In this document: piece after piece, positions 1 to 8,543 of the stretch
Layout of the letters: each line of letters begins with the position of its first letter
Numbering within the stretch: the first letter of the stretch is position 1
NCBI GenBank assembly: GCA_013141055.1
Contig: JABFRS010000001.1
Span: forward strand, 2,046,001 to 2,110,000
Origin: Cyclobacteriaceae bacterium
GTDB lineage: Bacteria > Bacteroidota > Bacteroidia > Cytophagales > Cyclobacteriaceae
DNA: 64,000 nucleotides
Reading direction: 5' to 3'
Position numbers and translations under genes: made by a program
The notes under the pieces: generated by a model
Told to the model about the DNA's origin: nothing
The model's input: only the letters and a program-made list of their open reading frames with translations
Database searches by the model: none

Positions 1-2
1 AA

Positions 3-317
3 AAGTTATGCATTAAGGCAGAGGTTGGTGAAAAAATGGTTTGGGCAGAAGCTCCCTCGAAAGTTGTGAATCGTCTTATCGAATTTATTGTAAGAACGCC
101 TTTCAGGATTCAGGGTAAGACTACTTTCAAAGAAGAGTTTGTTACCTGCGGCGGTGTTGATCTGAAAGAGATTGATCTTGAAACAATGGAAAGTAAGAAG
201 TTGAAAGGGCTGTTTTTTGCTGGAGAAGTTCTCAATGTTGATGGAGAAACGGGAGGGTTTAACTTTCAATCTGCCTGGACTACTGCCTTTATTGCTGCAA
301 AAGCGATATCAAAATAA
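3..317 (+). CDS. NAD(P)/FAD-dependent oxidoreductase, HI0933/YhiN family (3' part)
   Basis: The reading frame is open from the first bases of the window to the TAA at 315-317, so this is the last 104 residues of a gene that begins upstream. The end carries a threonine-cysteine-glycine-glycine-valine stretch (TCGGVDLKEID) and the FAD-contacting C-terminal motif GLFFAGEVLNVDGETGG followed by FNFQSAWTTAFIAA. These are typical of the HI0933-like flavoproteins (YhiN, about 400 residues), cytosolic enzymes whose physiological substrate is mostly unknown. A factor-independent terminator follows at once. The family call is firm; the substrate cannot be read from this fragment. Confidence 0.85.
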   Translation, partial: KLCIKAEVGEKMVWAEAPSKVVNRLIEFIVRTPFRIQGKTTFKEEFVTCGGVDLKEIDLETMESKKLKGLFFAGEVLNVDGETGGFNFQSAWTTAFIAAKAISK

Positions 318-349
318 AAGCCTCTCCGCTGATGCAGAGAGGCCTTTTT
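318..349 (+). terminator. Rho-independent terminator after the flavoprotein gene
   Basis: GCCTCTC at 320-326 pairs with GAGAGGC at 337-343 across a 10-base loop and is followed by CTTTTT. It lies immediately after the stop codon and separates the flavoprotein gene from the opposing tRNA gene. Confidence 0.8.
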
Positions 350-350
350 G

Positions 351-423
351 TGGTGACGGAGGGAGTTGAACCCCCGACACAAGGATTTTCAGTCCTTTGC
401 TCTACCAACTGAGCTACGTCACC
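351..423 (-). tRNA. tRNA-Phe (anticodon GAA)
   Basis: On the minus strand the 73 bases fold as a standard cloverleaf. The acceptor stem is GGTGACG/CGTCACC with discriminator A, the D arm contains AGTTGGTA, the anticodon loop CTGAAAA has anticodon GAA, and the T loop is TTCAACT. CCA is not encoded. A Bacteroidota-type promoter lies upstream at 458-488. The gene stands alone, without other tRNAs or rRNA nearby. Confidence 0.97.
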
Positions 424-457
424 TTTAAATACTCCACCGTTTGGCGGATGGGGGCCA

Positions 458-488
458 CAAAAGTATATAAAATTAGAAACGGTACAAA
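458..488 (-). promoter_or_regulatory. Bacteroidota-type promoter for tRNA-Phe
   Basis: Read on the minus strand, a -33 TTTG (488-485) is followed by a 19-base spacer and a perfect -7 element TACTTTTG (465-458), matching the known Bacteroidota consensus TTG-N19/20-TAnnTTTG. Transcription would start near 451 and give a leader of roughly 28 bases before the tRNA. Confidence 0.65.
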
Positions 489-560
489 TTGTGGGCTGTT
501 TTAAAGCAGTAAATGATTTTACAGAATTTGTGAGCTAATTTTGACTGATATCAATTACTC

Positions 561-1871
561 ATGGCCTACCTCCAGCAAGTTCTCTTTTTAATTGTTCTCG
601 CTATCGCCGGATATTTCATTCGAAAGAGAGTAATAAGGATTAAAAGCAACATTCTTTTAGGCAAAGCAAGTGTTATTAACGACCACAAGGGTGATCGCCT
701 GAAGAACATGATGCTGGTAGCATTCGGGCAAAAAAAAATGTTCAAGAGAGTTGTGCCCGCAACGCTTCACTTCTTTATATATGCCGGGTTTCTCATCATA
801 AATCTGGAAGTTCTTGAATTTATCATTGACGGACTTGCCGGAACGCATCGGATTTTCGCTCCATATATAGGAGGTCTATATAATGTGCTGATGAATTTCT
901 TTGAGTTTCTCGCTATTGCTGTTCTCTTCTCCTGCTTCGCATTTTTAATTCGCCGAAACATAACAAAAGTTCCACGACTACAATCTCCTGAATTGAATGG
1001 CTGGCCACGCCTGGATGGAAATCTTATCCTTTCGATTGAAATCATTCTGATGTTTGCCATTCTTACGATGAATGCAAGTGATCAGATCTTACAAACCCGC
1101 AGTGAACATTATACTGCAACCGGAAGCCTATTCTTCAGTTCATTTCTTATTCCATTATTACAAAACATCAGCACTCCATCTCTTGAATTCATTGAACGAT
1201 TCATGTGGTGGTTTCACATCATCGGTATTCTTGGATTCTCTGTCTACATAACATACTCAAAACACCTCCACATTTTCCTTGCCTTCCCAAACACCTTTTA
1301 TGCAAGGCTTGAACCGAAAGGTCAGATTGTGAATATGCCCGTGGTAACACGCGAGGTAAAGTCTATGCTTGGTCTGCCCACAACGGAAGTGCCAGCAGGA
1401 GAACCTGGAAGATTCGGTGCAAAGGATATTAACGATCTAACATGGACCAATCTCATGGCTGCCTATTCTTGTACCGAATGTGGAAGATGTACTTCTGAAT
1501 GCCCTGCCAACATTACTGGTAAAAAATTATCTCCAAGAAAGATCATGATGGATGTTCGCGATCGCATGGAAGATGTTGGAAAGAGTCTGGAAAAAGGCGG
1601 CGCAGGATTAAACGACGGAAAATCTCTCCTGGGGGATTACACTACTAAAGAAGAGATCAATGCCTGTACCAGTTGCAATGCATGCGTAGAGGCTTGTCCT
1701 GTAATGATCAATCCGCTTGAAATTATTCTTGAGATGAGACGTTATGTTTCTATGGAAGAATCGGGGGCGCCTGCACAATGGAATTCAATGTTTCAGAATA
1801 TTGAAACAAGTTTTGCTCCATGGAAGTTTTCACCATCGGATCGTTTTAACTGGTCAAAAGAAGACAAGTAG
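561..1871 (+). CDS. Membrane-bound 4Fe-4S oxidoreductase (HdrE/NarI-like membrane domain plus dicluster ferredoxin domain)
   Basis: This 436-residue protein has an N-terminal half with several hydrophobic membrane segments (about residues 3-20, 70-95, 105-135, 155-175, 190-240). A cytosolic dicluster ferredoxin domain follows, with CTECGRCTSECP near residue 304 and CTSCNACVEACP near 369, each able to hold a 4Fe-4S cluster. The arrangement matches the heterodisulfide-reductase-like membrane subunits of Bacteroidota, which are thought to pass electrons between a cytosolic partner and quinone. The following gene encodes the matching CCG-domain subunit, so the two probably form one complex. The electron donor is unknown; a link to electron-transfer flavoprotein is only a possibility. 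Confidence 0.82.
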   Translation: MAYLQQVLFLIVLAIAGYFIRKRVIRIKSNILLGKASVINDHKGDRLKNMMLVAFGQKKMFKRVVPATLHFFIYAGFLIINLEVLEFIIDGLAGTHRIFAPYIGGLYNVLMNFFEFLAIAVLFSCFAFLIRRNITKVPRLQSPELNGWPRLDGNLILSIEIILMFAILTMNASDQILQTRSEHYTATGSLFFSSFLIPLLQNISTPSLEFIERFMWWFHIIGILGFSVYITYSKHLHIFLAFPNTFYARLEPKGQIVNMPVVTREVKSMLGLPTTEVPAGEPGRFGAKDINDLTWTNLMAAYSCTECGRCTSECPANITGKKLSPRKIMMDVRDRMEDVGKSLEKGGAGLNDGKSLLGDYTTKEEINACTSCNACVEACPVMINPLEIILEMRRYVSMEESGAPAQWNSMFQNIETSFAPWKFSPSDRFNWSKEDK

Positions 1872-1907
1872 ATATTTGCCTGAACAGAAATTAACCAAGA
1901 ATCACTG

Positions 1908-2690
1908 ATGAACGTTCCTACGATAGCAGATCTTATAGCAAAAGGCGAAACACCGGAAATCCTATTCTGGGTTGGATGCGCTGGCTCCTTTGACGATCGC
2001 GCCAAACGTGTTACAAAAGCTTTCGTAAAAATTCTTAATGCCGTAGGAACAAAGTTCGCTGTCCTGGGAAATGAAGAAACCTGCACTGGTGATCCCGCAC
2101 GCAGAGCAGGCAATGAATTTCTTTTTCAAATGCAGGCAATGAACAACATCTCAATTCTGAATGGATATAATGTAAAAAAGATTGTCACTGCATGTCCTCA
2201 TTGTTTCAATACATTAAAAAACGAATACCCTGAATTAGGGGGGAACTATGAAGTCATTCATCATTCAACTTTCATTAATCAATTGATCAATGATGGGAAA
2301 ATCAAAATGACGGAAGGTGGTTCATTCAAAGGAAAAAAAATTACCTATCACGACTCATGTTATCTGGGAAGAGCGAATAATATCTATGAAGCTCCGCGTG
2401 AAGTATTGGAATCGCTTGATGCGGATCTAGTTGAGATGAAACGATGCCGTACCACGGGATTATGCTGTGGAGCAGGCGGAGCACAAATGTTTAAGGAACC
2501 TGAGAAAGGGGATAAGGATATCAATATTGAGCGTGCTGAAGAAGCTCTTGCCACAGGCGCAACAACTATTGCTGTAGCTTGTCCGTTTTGTATGACGATG
2601 ATGAGTGATGGAGTGAAGAACAAGGAAAAAGAGGGACAGGTTAATGTCAAAGATCTTGCAGAGCTGATCGCCGAAACACAGGGATTATAA
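1908..2690 (+). CDS. (Fe-S)-binding protein with two cysteine-rich CCG domains (HdrB/GlpC-like)
   Basis: A soluble 260-residue protein with two CCG-type cysteine-rich domains. The first has WVGCAG near residue 22, a CTGD cysteine near 60 and CPHCF near 95. The second has DSCYLGR, CCGAGG near 186 and CPFCMTMM near 225. In heterodisulfide reductase HdrB and related proteins these motifs bind a noncubane 4Fe-4S centre at the catalytic site. It starts 36 bases after the membrane Fe-S subunit on the same strand and so probably is the catalytic half of that oxidoreductase. The next gene begins 3 bases after its stop, suggesting one transcript. The substrate is not evident. Confidence 0.85.
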   Translation: MNVPTIADLIAKGETPEILFWVGCAGSFDDRAKRVTKAFVKILNAVGTKFAVLGNEETCTGDPARRAGNEFLFQMQAMNNISILNGYNVKKIVTACPHCFNTLKNEYPELGGNYEVIHHSTFINQLINDGKIKMTEGGSFKGKKITYHDSCYLGRANNIYEAPREVLESLDADLVEMKRCRTTGLCCGAGGAQMFKEPEKGDKDINIERAEEALATGATTIAVACPFCMTMMSDGVKNKEKEGQVNVKDLAELIAETQGL

Positions 2691-2693
2691 TCA

Positions 2694-3275
2694 ATGAAAG
2701 CAATTGCATATGTAGGTCTGAGCCTCCTGTTATTATTGTTTGGGTCTTGTTCACAACAAGAGAAATCCTCTGATAAAATATATGACTTTGAGAATTTGAT
2801 TGATCATCAGGTTAGTCAATTGAGTCAACAAGCACGTGTGTTGGGCAAAACCTCACAAGTAAGTGGAACAAAATCCGATACAACTTTTCTGCCTTCCGGT
2901 GCAGGATGGAGATCGGAACTTGAAGTTTTCAGGGAATTAGAGATCATTAACAAACCAATCTATCGAAATGAATACTCTATTCAGGATCCCGTTAAAGACA
3001 CCCAAAGCAATCTTAAAGTCCGTCAGTACCTTTCTGCCAATGCTCCAATAACGAACTTAAGATTCTATTACCACAACGATTTCTCAGGGCTCAAAAAAAT
3101 TGAAGCCACCATTACAGAAAAGAGCTTGCTTTTTTTCAATAGTCGCAACCTGACAATGGAGTTTGAAGAGGAGGAAGGAAAACCTGTTCTTAAAAACTAC
3201 TCACTGGAAGGTTTTCAAAAGTTGATCCTCCGCGATACGGTCCACTTCTCACTTCAGGGACAGATCGATCAATAA
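2694..3275 (+). CDS. Putative lipoprotein of unknown function
   Basis: The 193-residue product begins with a short charged N-terminus, a leucine-rich hydrophobic stretch and a cysteine in LLLFGSCSQQ, a loose lipobox acceptable in Bacteroidota, so it is probably anchored to a membrane by lipidated Cys20. The mature part is hydrophilic, has no motif I recognise, and alternates charged and aromatic residues as in small beta-rich periplasmic proteins. It follows the CCG protein by 3 bases and may be co-transcribed with the Fe-S oxidoreductase, although no functional link is visible. Confidence 0.7.
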   Translation: MKAIAYVGLSLLLLLFGSCSQQEKSSDKIYDFENLIDHQVSQLSQQARVLGKTSQVSGTKSDTTFLPSGAGWRSELEVFRELEIINKPIYRNEYSIQDPVKDTQSNLKVRQYLSANAPITNLRFYYHNDFSGLKKIEATITEKSLLFFNSRNLTMEFEEEEGKPVLKNYSLEGFQKLILRDTVHFSLQGQIDQ

Positions 3276-3366
3276 TCTTAAAATAAAATCCTGTTCTTTA
3301 CGTCTTATTGTACTCCGCCCCGACTCATTAATTCTCTCATTTTTCATTCTTTAATAATATCTCTAA

Positions 3367-5166
3367 GTGGCGAAAAGATCATTTCTATCAGAAGGCGAAA
3401 AGAAGCCCATCACATCCTCTAATCTTCGCAAACTCCTTGGCATTTTTCAGTTTGTCCTGCCATACAAGAAAATTTTTGCAGGCGGACTGCTTGCATTGGC
3501 ATTATCAAGCGCTACAACACTATCGTTTCCTTTTCTTGCCGGTAAGATTCTGGATGTTGCAACTGGGAAAAAGGATTTCTTTCTGACCAGTGTCAACCAA
3601 ATAGCATTGGCACTCCTTGCTGTTCTCGTTGTACAAAGTGCCTTCTCTTTCATTCGTGTTTATACTTTTTCAATCGTCAGCGAGCGAACCCTTGCTGATC
3701 TGCGTCAGGCCATTTATAAAAAGATCATCTGGCTTCCGATGACTTTTTTCGATAACCGGAGGATAGGTGAATTGTTAAGTCGCATTACTTCTGATGTTGG
3801 AACATTACAAGATACGTTCACGACAACCCTTGCTGAATTAATGAGGCAAGTGCTCGTGCTCATTATCGGAACTACAGTGATCCTGATATTAACACCAAAG
3901 CTTACCTTGTTCATGGTTCTGACTTTCCCTGTGTTGGTTATCGGAGCATTGGTCTTTGGAAAATTTATCAGAAAGCTTTCAAAGAAAACACAGGATCAAT
4001 TGGCCGGGACTAATGTCATCGTTGAAGAGACGATGCAATCCATAGCTGTCGTAAAATCATTTACCAATGAGATTTTTGAAGCTGCCCGTTATAAAAAATC
4101 ACTGGCGGAAGTGGTGACTACTGCCATTCACGCTGCTAAATACCGTGGACTATTTATCTCGTTTACTATTCTTGCCCTATTCGGTGGAATTGTCGGCGTG
4201 ATCTGGTATGGCGGCACACTCGTTCAGACAGGAGAAATAACTCCAGGTGAATTAGTGACGTTTGTATTCTACACAATGTTTATCGGCGCATCCATTGCAG
4301 GTCTCGGAGATATCTACAGTCAGGTTCAGCGATCCATTGGAGCATCTGAAAGAATGCTGGAGATCCTTGATCAGCCTGACGAGAATAACTCAACGTATCA
4401 CTCATTAAAATTAAAAGGAGCAATTTCTTATGATCAGGTTGAATTTGCTTATCCAACCCGGTCAGACATTACTGTTCTTAAATCTATCTCCATTTCTATA
4501 AAGCCAGGCGAAAAAGTTGCCTTGGTGGGTCCATCCGGCTCCGGTAAGTCGACCATTGCAAGTTTGCTGATGAGGTTTTATCCTTTGTCGCATGGAAAAA
4601 TACTCGTTGATGGAAATGACATTACTTCCTATGGACTCTCTGCTTATCGCGAAAACATTGGTATCGTTCCACAGGAAGTGATCTTATTTGGAGGCACTAT
4701 TCGTGAAAATATTGCTTACGGGAATCCTTTATCAACAGAAGAGGAAATTCATGCAGCTGCAACTCAGGCAAATGCAATGGAATTCATAGAAAGTTTTCCT
4801 GAAAAGTTTGAAACACTTGTTGGTGATCGTGGTGTAAAGCTTTCCGGTGGACAACGTCAGCGCATTGCAATCGCGAGAGCCATTCTTAAAAATCCTTCCA
4901 TCCTTATATTGGATGAAGCCACCAGTTCATTGGATGCGAAGTCAGAACAACTTGTGCAGAGTGCTTTAGAAAAGCTGATGGAAAACAGAACTACGATTGT
5001 TATTGCTCACCGTCTTAGCACGATCCGGAAGGCGGATCGTATTCTTGTAATAAAGGATGGTCAGATTGCCGAGTCGGGTTCACACGATGAGTTATCCGCT
5101 CTGGACAATGGTATTTATCGTAACTTGCTAATGCTTCAATGGGAGAATCATGAGAAGGTCGGATGA
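3367..5166 (+). CDS. ABC exporter, fused membrane and ATPase domains (MsbA/BmrA-like)
   Basis: A 599-residue half-transporter starting at GTG. About residues 30-310 hold the six-helix type I exporter membrane domain. The nucleotide-binding domain follows: Walker A GPSGSGKST near 388, signature LSGGQRQR near 492, Walker B ILILDEATSSLD near 513 and the switch histidine in IVIAHRLST near 545. All ATPase residues are present, so a homodimer should be active. The closest named types are lipid A flippase MsbA and multidrug exporters; sequence alone does not separate them. Its last 17 bases overlap the start of the downstream Fur-family gene, so the two are translated together. Confidence 0.9.
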   Translation: MAKRSFLSEGEKKPITSSNLRKLLGIFQFVLPYKKIFAGGLLALALSSATTLSFPFLAGKILDVATGKKDFFLTSVNQIALALLAVLVVQSAFSFIRVYTFSIVSERTLADLRQAIYKKIIWLPMTFFDNRRIGELLSRITSDVGTLQDTFTTTLAELMRQVLVLIIGTTVILILTPKLTLFMVLTFPVLVIGALVFGKFIRKLSKKTQDQLAGTNVIVEETMQSIAVVKSFTNEIFEAARYKKSLAEVVTTAIHAAKYRGLFISFTILALFGGIVGVIWYGGTLVQTGEITPGELVTFVFYTMFIGASIAGLGDIYSQVQRSIGASERMLEILDQPDENNSTYHSLKLKGAISYDQVEFAYPTRSDITVLKSISISIKPGEKVALVGPSGSGKSTIASLLMRFYPLSHGKILVDGNDITSYGLSAYRENIGIVPQEVILFGGTIRENIAYGNPLSTEEEIHAAATQANAMEFIESFPEKFETLVGDRGVKLSGGQRQRIAIARAILKNPSILILDEATSSLDAKSEQLVQSALEKLMENRTTIVIAHRLSTIRKADRILVIKDGQIAESGSHDELSALDNGIYRNLLMLQWENHEKVG

Positions 5167-5566
5167 GAAGATTTTAAGGGATTTCAAATTGCGCAGCACG
5201 GCAAGTCGTTCTGATATCCTTAATCTGTTTATTCAAAATCCATATGCTCTTTCATACTCAGATATTGAGAAACAAGTAGCCGAAACATACGATCGCGTTA
5301 CAGTTTACCGAACGCTCAAAACCTTCCTTGATAAAGGAGTTGTTCATAAAGTGCTGGATGATCAGGGTAGTTTGAAATATGCGCTTTGCAAGGATCATTG
5401 CACTACTGGTGAACATCATCACGAGCATGTCCATTTCAAGTGCATCGATTGTGGACAAACTAATTGCCTTGAAGATGTTGAGATTCCGACGATCCATTTG
5501 CCTAAAGGATACATGCCAAAAGAGCTAAATCTTCTTATTCAAGGTGTTTGCTCTAAATGTCAATAA
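5150..5566 (+). CDS. Fur-family metal-responsive transcriptional regulator
   Basis: A 138-residue protein with the Fur fold: an N-terminal winged helix (YDRVTVYRTLKTF is the recognition region, residues about 45-60) and a C-terminal dimerisation/metal domain. The metal-site cluster is HHHEHVHFKCIDCGQTNC (near residues 90-107), which includes a CxxC zinc-site half; a second CSKC closes the protein. It overlaps the ABC exporter gene by 17 bases, so the pair is one operon. Fur, Zur and PerR cannot be told apart safely here; the shortish length and the CxxC pairs fit several Bacteroidota Fur paralogues. Confidence 0.88.
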   Translation: MRRSDEKILRDFKLRSTASRSDILNLFIQNPYALSYSDIEKQVAETYDRVTVYRTLKTFLDKGVVHKVLDDQGSLKYALCKDHCTTGEHHHEHVHFKCIDCGQTNCLEDVEIPTIHLPKGYMPKELNLLIQGVCSKCQ

Positions 5567-5619
5567 AACGTCATTATTAGGTTTCCTATAACCTGCTGGT
5601 AGTATATACATGTGTAAGG

Positions 5620-5650
5620 TTTCAGGTTTTAAGATTAATTTTTAGCTTTG
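5620..5650 (+). promoter_or_regulatory. Candidate promoter of the TerC-family gene
   Basis: A perfect -7 element TAGCTTTG at 5643-5650 is preceded, 19 bases upstream, by TTTC (5620-5623), one base from the -33 consensus. Transcription would begin near 5657, just before the strong hairpin at 5661-5704. Confidence 0.45.
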
Positions 5651-5660
5651 TTGCTTGAAT

Positions 5661-5704
5661 AGAGGTGATTATGGGCCAGTTGACCGGTAATCACCTCTTT
5701 TTTA
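5661..5704 (+). terminator. Strong intrinsic terminator or attenuator in the TerC leader
   Basis: AGAGGTGATTA (5661-5671) pairs perfectly with TAATCACCTCT (5688-5698) around a 16-base loop, and the right arm runs into a seven-T tract. It lies 95 bases after the Fur-family stop codon and 25 bases before the TerC start. It can be the terminator of the ABC-Fur operon, but since a candidate promoter lies just upstream it could also act as an attenuator of the TerC gene. Confidence 0.8.
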
Positions 5705-5729
5705 GCCAAAAACGCGGATAATATTTAGC

Positions 5730-6710
5730 ATGCTCCTCTTCTCTCTGTTTAGAAATAACAGCTCTGTAGAAACTATTTTGTTCGGAGTCTTTGCCGTCAT
5801 CATAGTGGTTTTCATGGTCCTTGACTTAGGCATTCTTAATAAGAAAGCTCATAAGATCAGCACTAGAACTGCGCTCTACCAATCCATCTTCTGGGTATTG
5901 GTTAGCACCCTATTCGGCTATCTGGTATATCATTTTGATGATAGCGCAGATGGTGGCGCGGATGCTTTGCTCGAGTATTTTTCTGCTTACCTGACTGAGT
6001 ACGCTCTATCGGTTGACAACATTTTCGTTATCCTTCTTATTCTAAAGTACTTTACTGTTAAGGAAGAGTACTATCACAAGATCCTTTTCTGGGGAATCCT
6101 GGGTGCCGTATTCTTCAGAGGAATTTTCATCTTCGTTGGCGCATACCTGATCGCTGAATTCCATTGGTTACTGTATGTCTTCGGAGTTCTTCTTATCTAT
6201 TCAGGAGTCAAGATCTATTTTGAAGACAGTGATGAAAAGATTGATCCTGAGAAAAATCCGATCATGCGTCTATGCAGGAAGTATCTTCCGATCAGCAAGG
6301 ATGAAAAAGGCGGTCGTTTTTTATTTCGTGAGAACGGAAAATTCTATTTCACACCATTATTCCTGGTAGTTGTTCTGATTGAGACAACCGATCTTCTTTT
6401 TGCTGTGGATTCAATTCCTGCGGCTTTTGCCATTACTCAAAATGAGTTTCTGATCTATACTTCAAACATCTTCGCAGTTTTAGGCTTACGTGCAATGTTC
6501 TTCCTGTTGGCGGGTATTATTGACAAATTCTACCTCCTTCAAAAAGGATTGTCTGTGATCCTCTTCTTCATTGGAGCGAAAATGTTGCTGGAGATCATTC
6601 ACTTTGAGATCCCTGTAATGTTGTCCTTCATTGTGATCATTGCTACCCTGACACTTGCTATTGTGTTTTCAATGCTGGTGCCTAAAAAGGAAAAAGCAGC
6701 CGATCATTAA
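5730..6710 (+). CDS. TerC/Alx family integral membrane protein
   Basis: A 326-residue polytopic protein with about nine hydrophobic segments. The family's hallmark acidic membrane motifs are present: TEYALSVDNIFVILLIL near residue 90 and ETTDLLFAVDSIPAAFAIT near 220. The aspartates in VDN and VDS are the metal-site candidates. Members such as Alx and MeeF/YkoY have been linked to manganese export or metal loading of exported enzymes, and the older tellurite-resistance label comes from the ter operon. No terB/terD/terE genes accompany it here. The first TM segment starts close to the N-terminus, so the ATG at 5730 is suitable. The gene overlaps the opposing LETM1-like gene by 4 bases at the 3' end. 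Confidence 0.9.
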   Translation: MLLFSLFRNNSSVETILFGVFAVIIVVFMVLDLGILNKKAHKISTRTALYQSIFWVLVSTLFGYLVYHFDDSADGGADALLEYFSAYLTEYALSVDNIFVILLILKYFTVKEEYYHKILFWGILGAVFFRGIFIFVGAYLIAEFHWLLYVFGVLLIYSGVKIYFEDSDEKIDPEKNPIMRLCRKYLPISKDEKGGRFLFRENGKFYFTPLFLVVVLIETTDLLFAVDSIPAAFAITQNEFLIYTSNIFAVLGLRAMFFLLAGIIDKFYLLQKGLSVILFFIGAKMLLEIIHFEIPVMLSFIVIIATLTLAIVFSMLVPKKEKAADH

Positions 6711-7975
6711 TCTCCCAGACTTTCTGTAATAAAGTTTTTAGGCAGGATCTGCATCAATATCGGCAGTGTCAAAAATCTTTGTGGCAGAGATATGATGACA
6801 AACGTCGGAATTGCCTTCATTACATCAATTAGCAACACTCTTAATTTCTGTTTTTCTTCATCATTGAGCTCCGCCGAACGTGCTCTGATCAATAGAGCCA
6901 TCAGATCTTCACTTTCCTGAATCTCTTTTATAAGCCGGCTTCTGTTCTTGTCCGTGATCTTTGAAACTCTCTTTATATATTGATCACTCACTTCTTCAAA
7001 TTTCTTCTTATCCTGAAGAGCACTCAATTCTTCCCAATGCTCCAGAACAAAACCTTCAATGGCCACCATGCTATTGTCAAGGTCATCTTCTGAAAAGGAA
7101 AATGTCTCTGCCAGTCTTTTCAAGAAGGATAATTCAAGATCTTCAACTTTCTTATCTGCCCAGATGGTGAGAACGGCGATTTCAAGAAAATACTTCTTTA
7201 ATAGCCATGAGTTATTGGTAGGCAAATTAATTTCCTCTATTGAAATACCTTCCTCAAAAATTGTCTGGCATTCCTTTCTCTTGGCAGGAGAAAGCTGAGC
7301 GCTTTGAAGAAAGTACTCCATCAATCTTCGTTCTTCAAATTCAAGAATATGATTAGCATGAGCGGCTGCAGCCATAATTTTCACAAGAGATGTCCGCAGT
7401 TCTTCTCTTTCATACTTGAAAAAATCTGAGACAATCTTGTCTGCGTTGGTATGAATCCACTGACCAAAGATGAATATGTCAAGAAATAAAAGGGAGTTAT
7501 GAAAAAACTGAGTCCAGAAATTTCCTTTGTTCTCTGTGGTATGTTCAATTCTTTTGTCAAGAATTTTTTCCGCCAGCTCAAGTGAGGTTTTCTTTCTTCC
7601 AAAGATTGTCTTTGTGGAAGTCGAAAGCTCTGGGAAAACATGATTATAAAAATTAGTAATACTTTCCAGTGTCTTCAAGGCAACCACGGACATTTCATCC
7701 GTATTCTTAACGGGCTTATCATGAAATAAAAGTGAACTGCTGATAAGGCTCTCTGCCAGCAGAATTTTCATCCGGTCTTTCTCATTCCACTCGCTTGAAT
7801 TGGGATGATCAAAAACATTGACCGGCTGTCCATACATAATGCCCGTCGGCTGAATAACTCTGTACAATGAATGATCAGGATGCGAAGACTTGCGTCCCTC
7901 TGCAGTCAGTTCCTGTAGTAGTTTCAGGCGAAACTCCAGGTATTCTTTTAACCAGCCTTTTGATCCAGGATCCAT
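6707..7975 (-). CDS. LETM1-like/TerB-like domain protein
   Basis: The 422-residue protein is largely helical. Around residues 190-290 there are two acidic helix-loop segments (AAAHANHILEFEERRL and AVLTIWADKKVEDLEL) that resemble the TerB-like fold. The C-terminal about 75 residues (ALLIRARSAELNDEEKQKLR, then a hydrophobic stretch with LPQRFLTLPILMQILPKNF) match the LETM1-like ribosome-binding/membrane region. Bacteroidota proteins of this design are known as LETM1-related biofilm-associated proteins. No signal peptide is visible. It is convergent with the TerC gene, 4 bases overlapping. The biochemical role is not established; the domain assignment is from pattern memory. Confidence 0.6.
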   Translation of the reverse strand: MDPGSKGWLKEYLEFRLKLLQELTAEGRKSSHPDHSLYRVIQPTGIMYGQPVNVFDHPNSSEWNEKDRMKILLAESLISSSLLFHDKPVKNTDEMSVVALKTLESITNFYNHVFPELSTSTKTIFGRKKTSLELAEKILDKRIEHTTENKGNFWTQFFHNSLLFLDIFIFGQWIHTNADKIVSDFFKYEREELRTSLVKIMAAAAHANHILEFEERRLMEYFLQSAQLSPAKRKECQTIFEEGISIEEINLPTNNSWLLKKYFLEIAVLTIWADKKVEDLELSFLKRLAETFSFSEDDLDNSMVAIEGFVLEHWEELSALQDKKKFEEVSDQYIKRVSKITDKNRSRLIKEIQESEDLMALLIRARSAELNDEEKQKLRVLLIDVMKAIPTFVIISLPQRFLTLPILMQILPKNFITESLGD

Positions 7976-8033
7976 GAGAAAAAGAACGAGAAGGTACCAC
8001 TTTTATTTCAGACGAATGGCAACTGAACCCGGC

Positions 8034-8543
8034 CTAAATGGCTTTCCAACCCTTTTTATGCAGGTGATTTGCAGATTCTTCCACTTTACTGCCCATGTCT
8101 TTTTTATAGAGATCAAGCTTTTTAGCGATCTTCTTGTCAACCGTTCCGATGATTTGTGCGGCCAGTATGCCTGCATTTTTAGCACCATTAAGCGCCACGG
8201 TTGCAACCGGAACGCCACCTGGCATTTGCAATATGGATAGGACTGAATCCCAGCCATCAATAGAATTAGAAGATTTTACCGGAACCCCAATAACCGGAAG
8301 TGATGTCATAGCAGCAACCATTCCCGGAAGATGAGCTGCACCACCCGCACCCGCAATAATTACTTTCAATCCGCGATCACGGGCAGAAGTTGCATAGTCA
8401 ACCATTTTTGAAGGAGTCCTATGTGCTGAAACGATTGTCAGCTCAAAATCAATTCCCAACTCTTCCAGGAACTCAGCAGCTTCCTTCATGATCTTAAGAT
8501 CCGATTGACTGCCCATGATAATGCCTATTGCTGGTTTGCTCAT
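8034..8543 (-). CDS. purE: N5-carboxyaminoimidazole ribonucleotide mutase PurE
   Basis: This 169-residue enzyme converts N5-CAIR to CAIR in de novo purine synthesis in the cytosol. The phosphate-binding GSQSDLKIM near residue 11, the catalytic SAHRTP near 40 and the GAGGAAHLPGMVAAMT segment near 65 are all intact, and the length is usual for class I PurE. It overlaps the end of purK by 4 bases, so purK-purE is a translationally coupled pair, the common bacterial arrangement. Confidence 0.97.
   Translation of the reverse strand: MSKPAIGIIMGSQSDLKIMKEAAEFLEELGIDFELTIVSAHRTPSKMVDYATSARDRGLKVIIAGAGGAAHLPGMVAAMTSLPVIGVPVKSSNSIDGWDSVLSILQMPGGVPVATVALNGAKNAGILAAQIIGTVDKKIAKKLDLYKKDMGSKVEESANHLHKKGWKAI

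Noticed and set aside
5661-5704. A yybP-ykoY manganese riboswitch in the TerC leader
   Set aside because: The leader is too short and lacks the characteristic paired loops; only a simple hairpin is seen.
7059-7298. Plus-strand open frames inside the LETM1-like gene and similar frames inside other genes
   Set aside because: They lie opposite well-supported genes and show no motif of their own.
5730-7975. A tellurite-resistance ter operon
   Set aside because: TerC stands without terA/B/D/E; the TerB-like part of the neighbouring protein is only a weak match.
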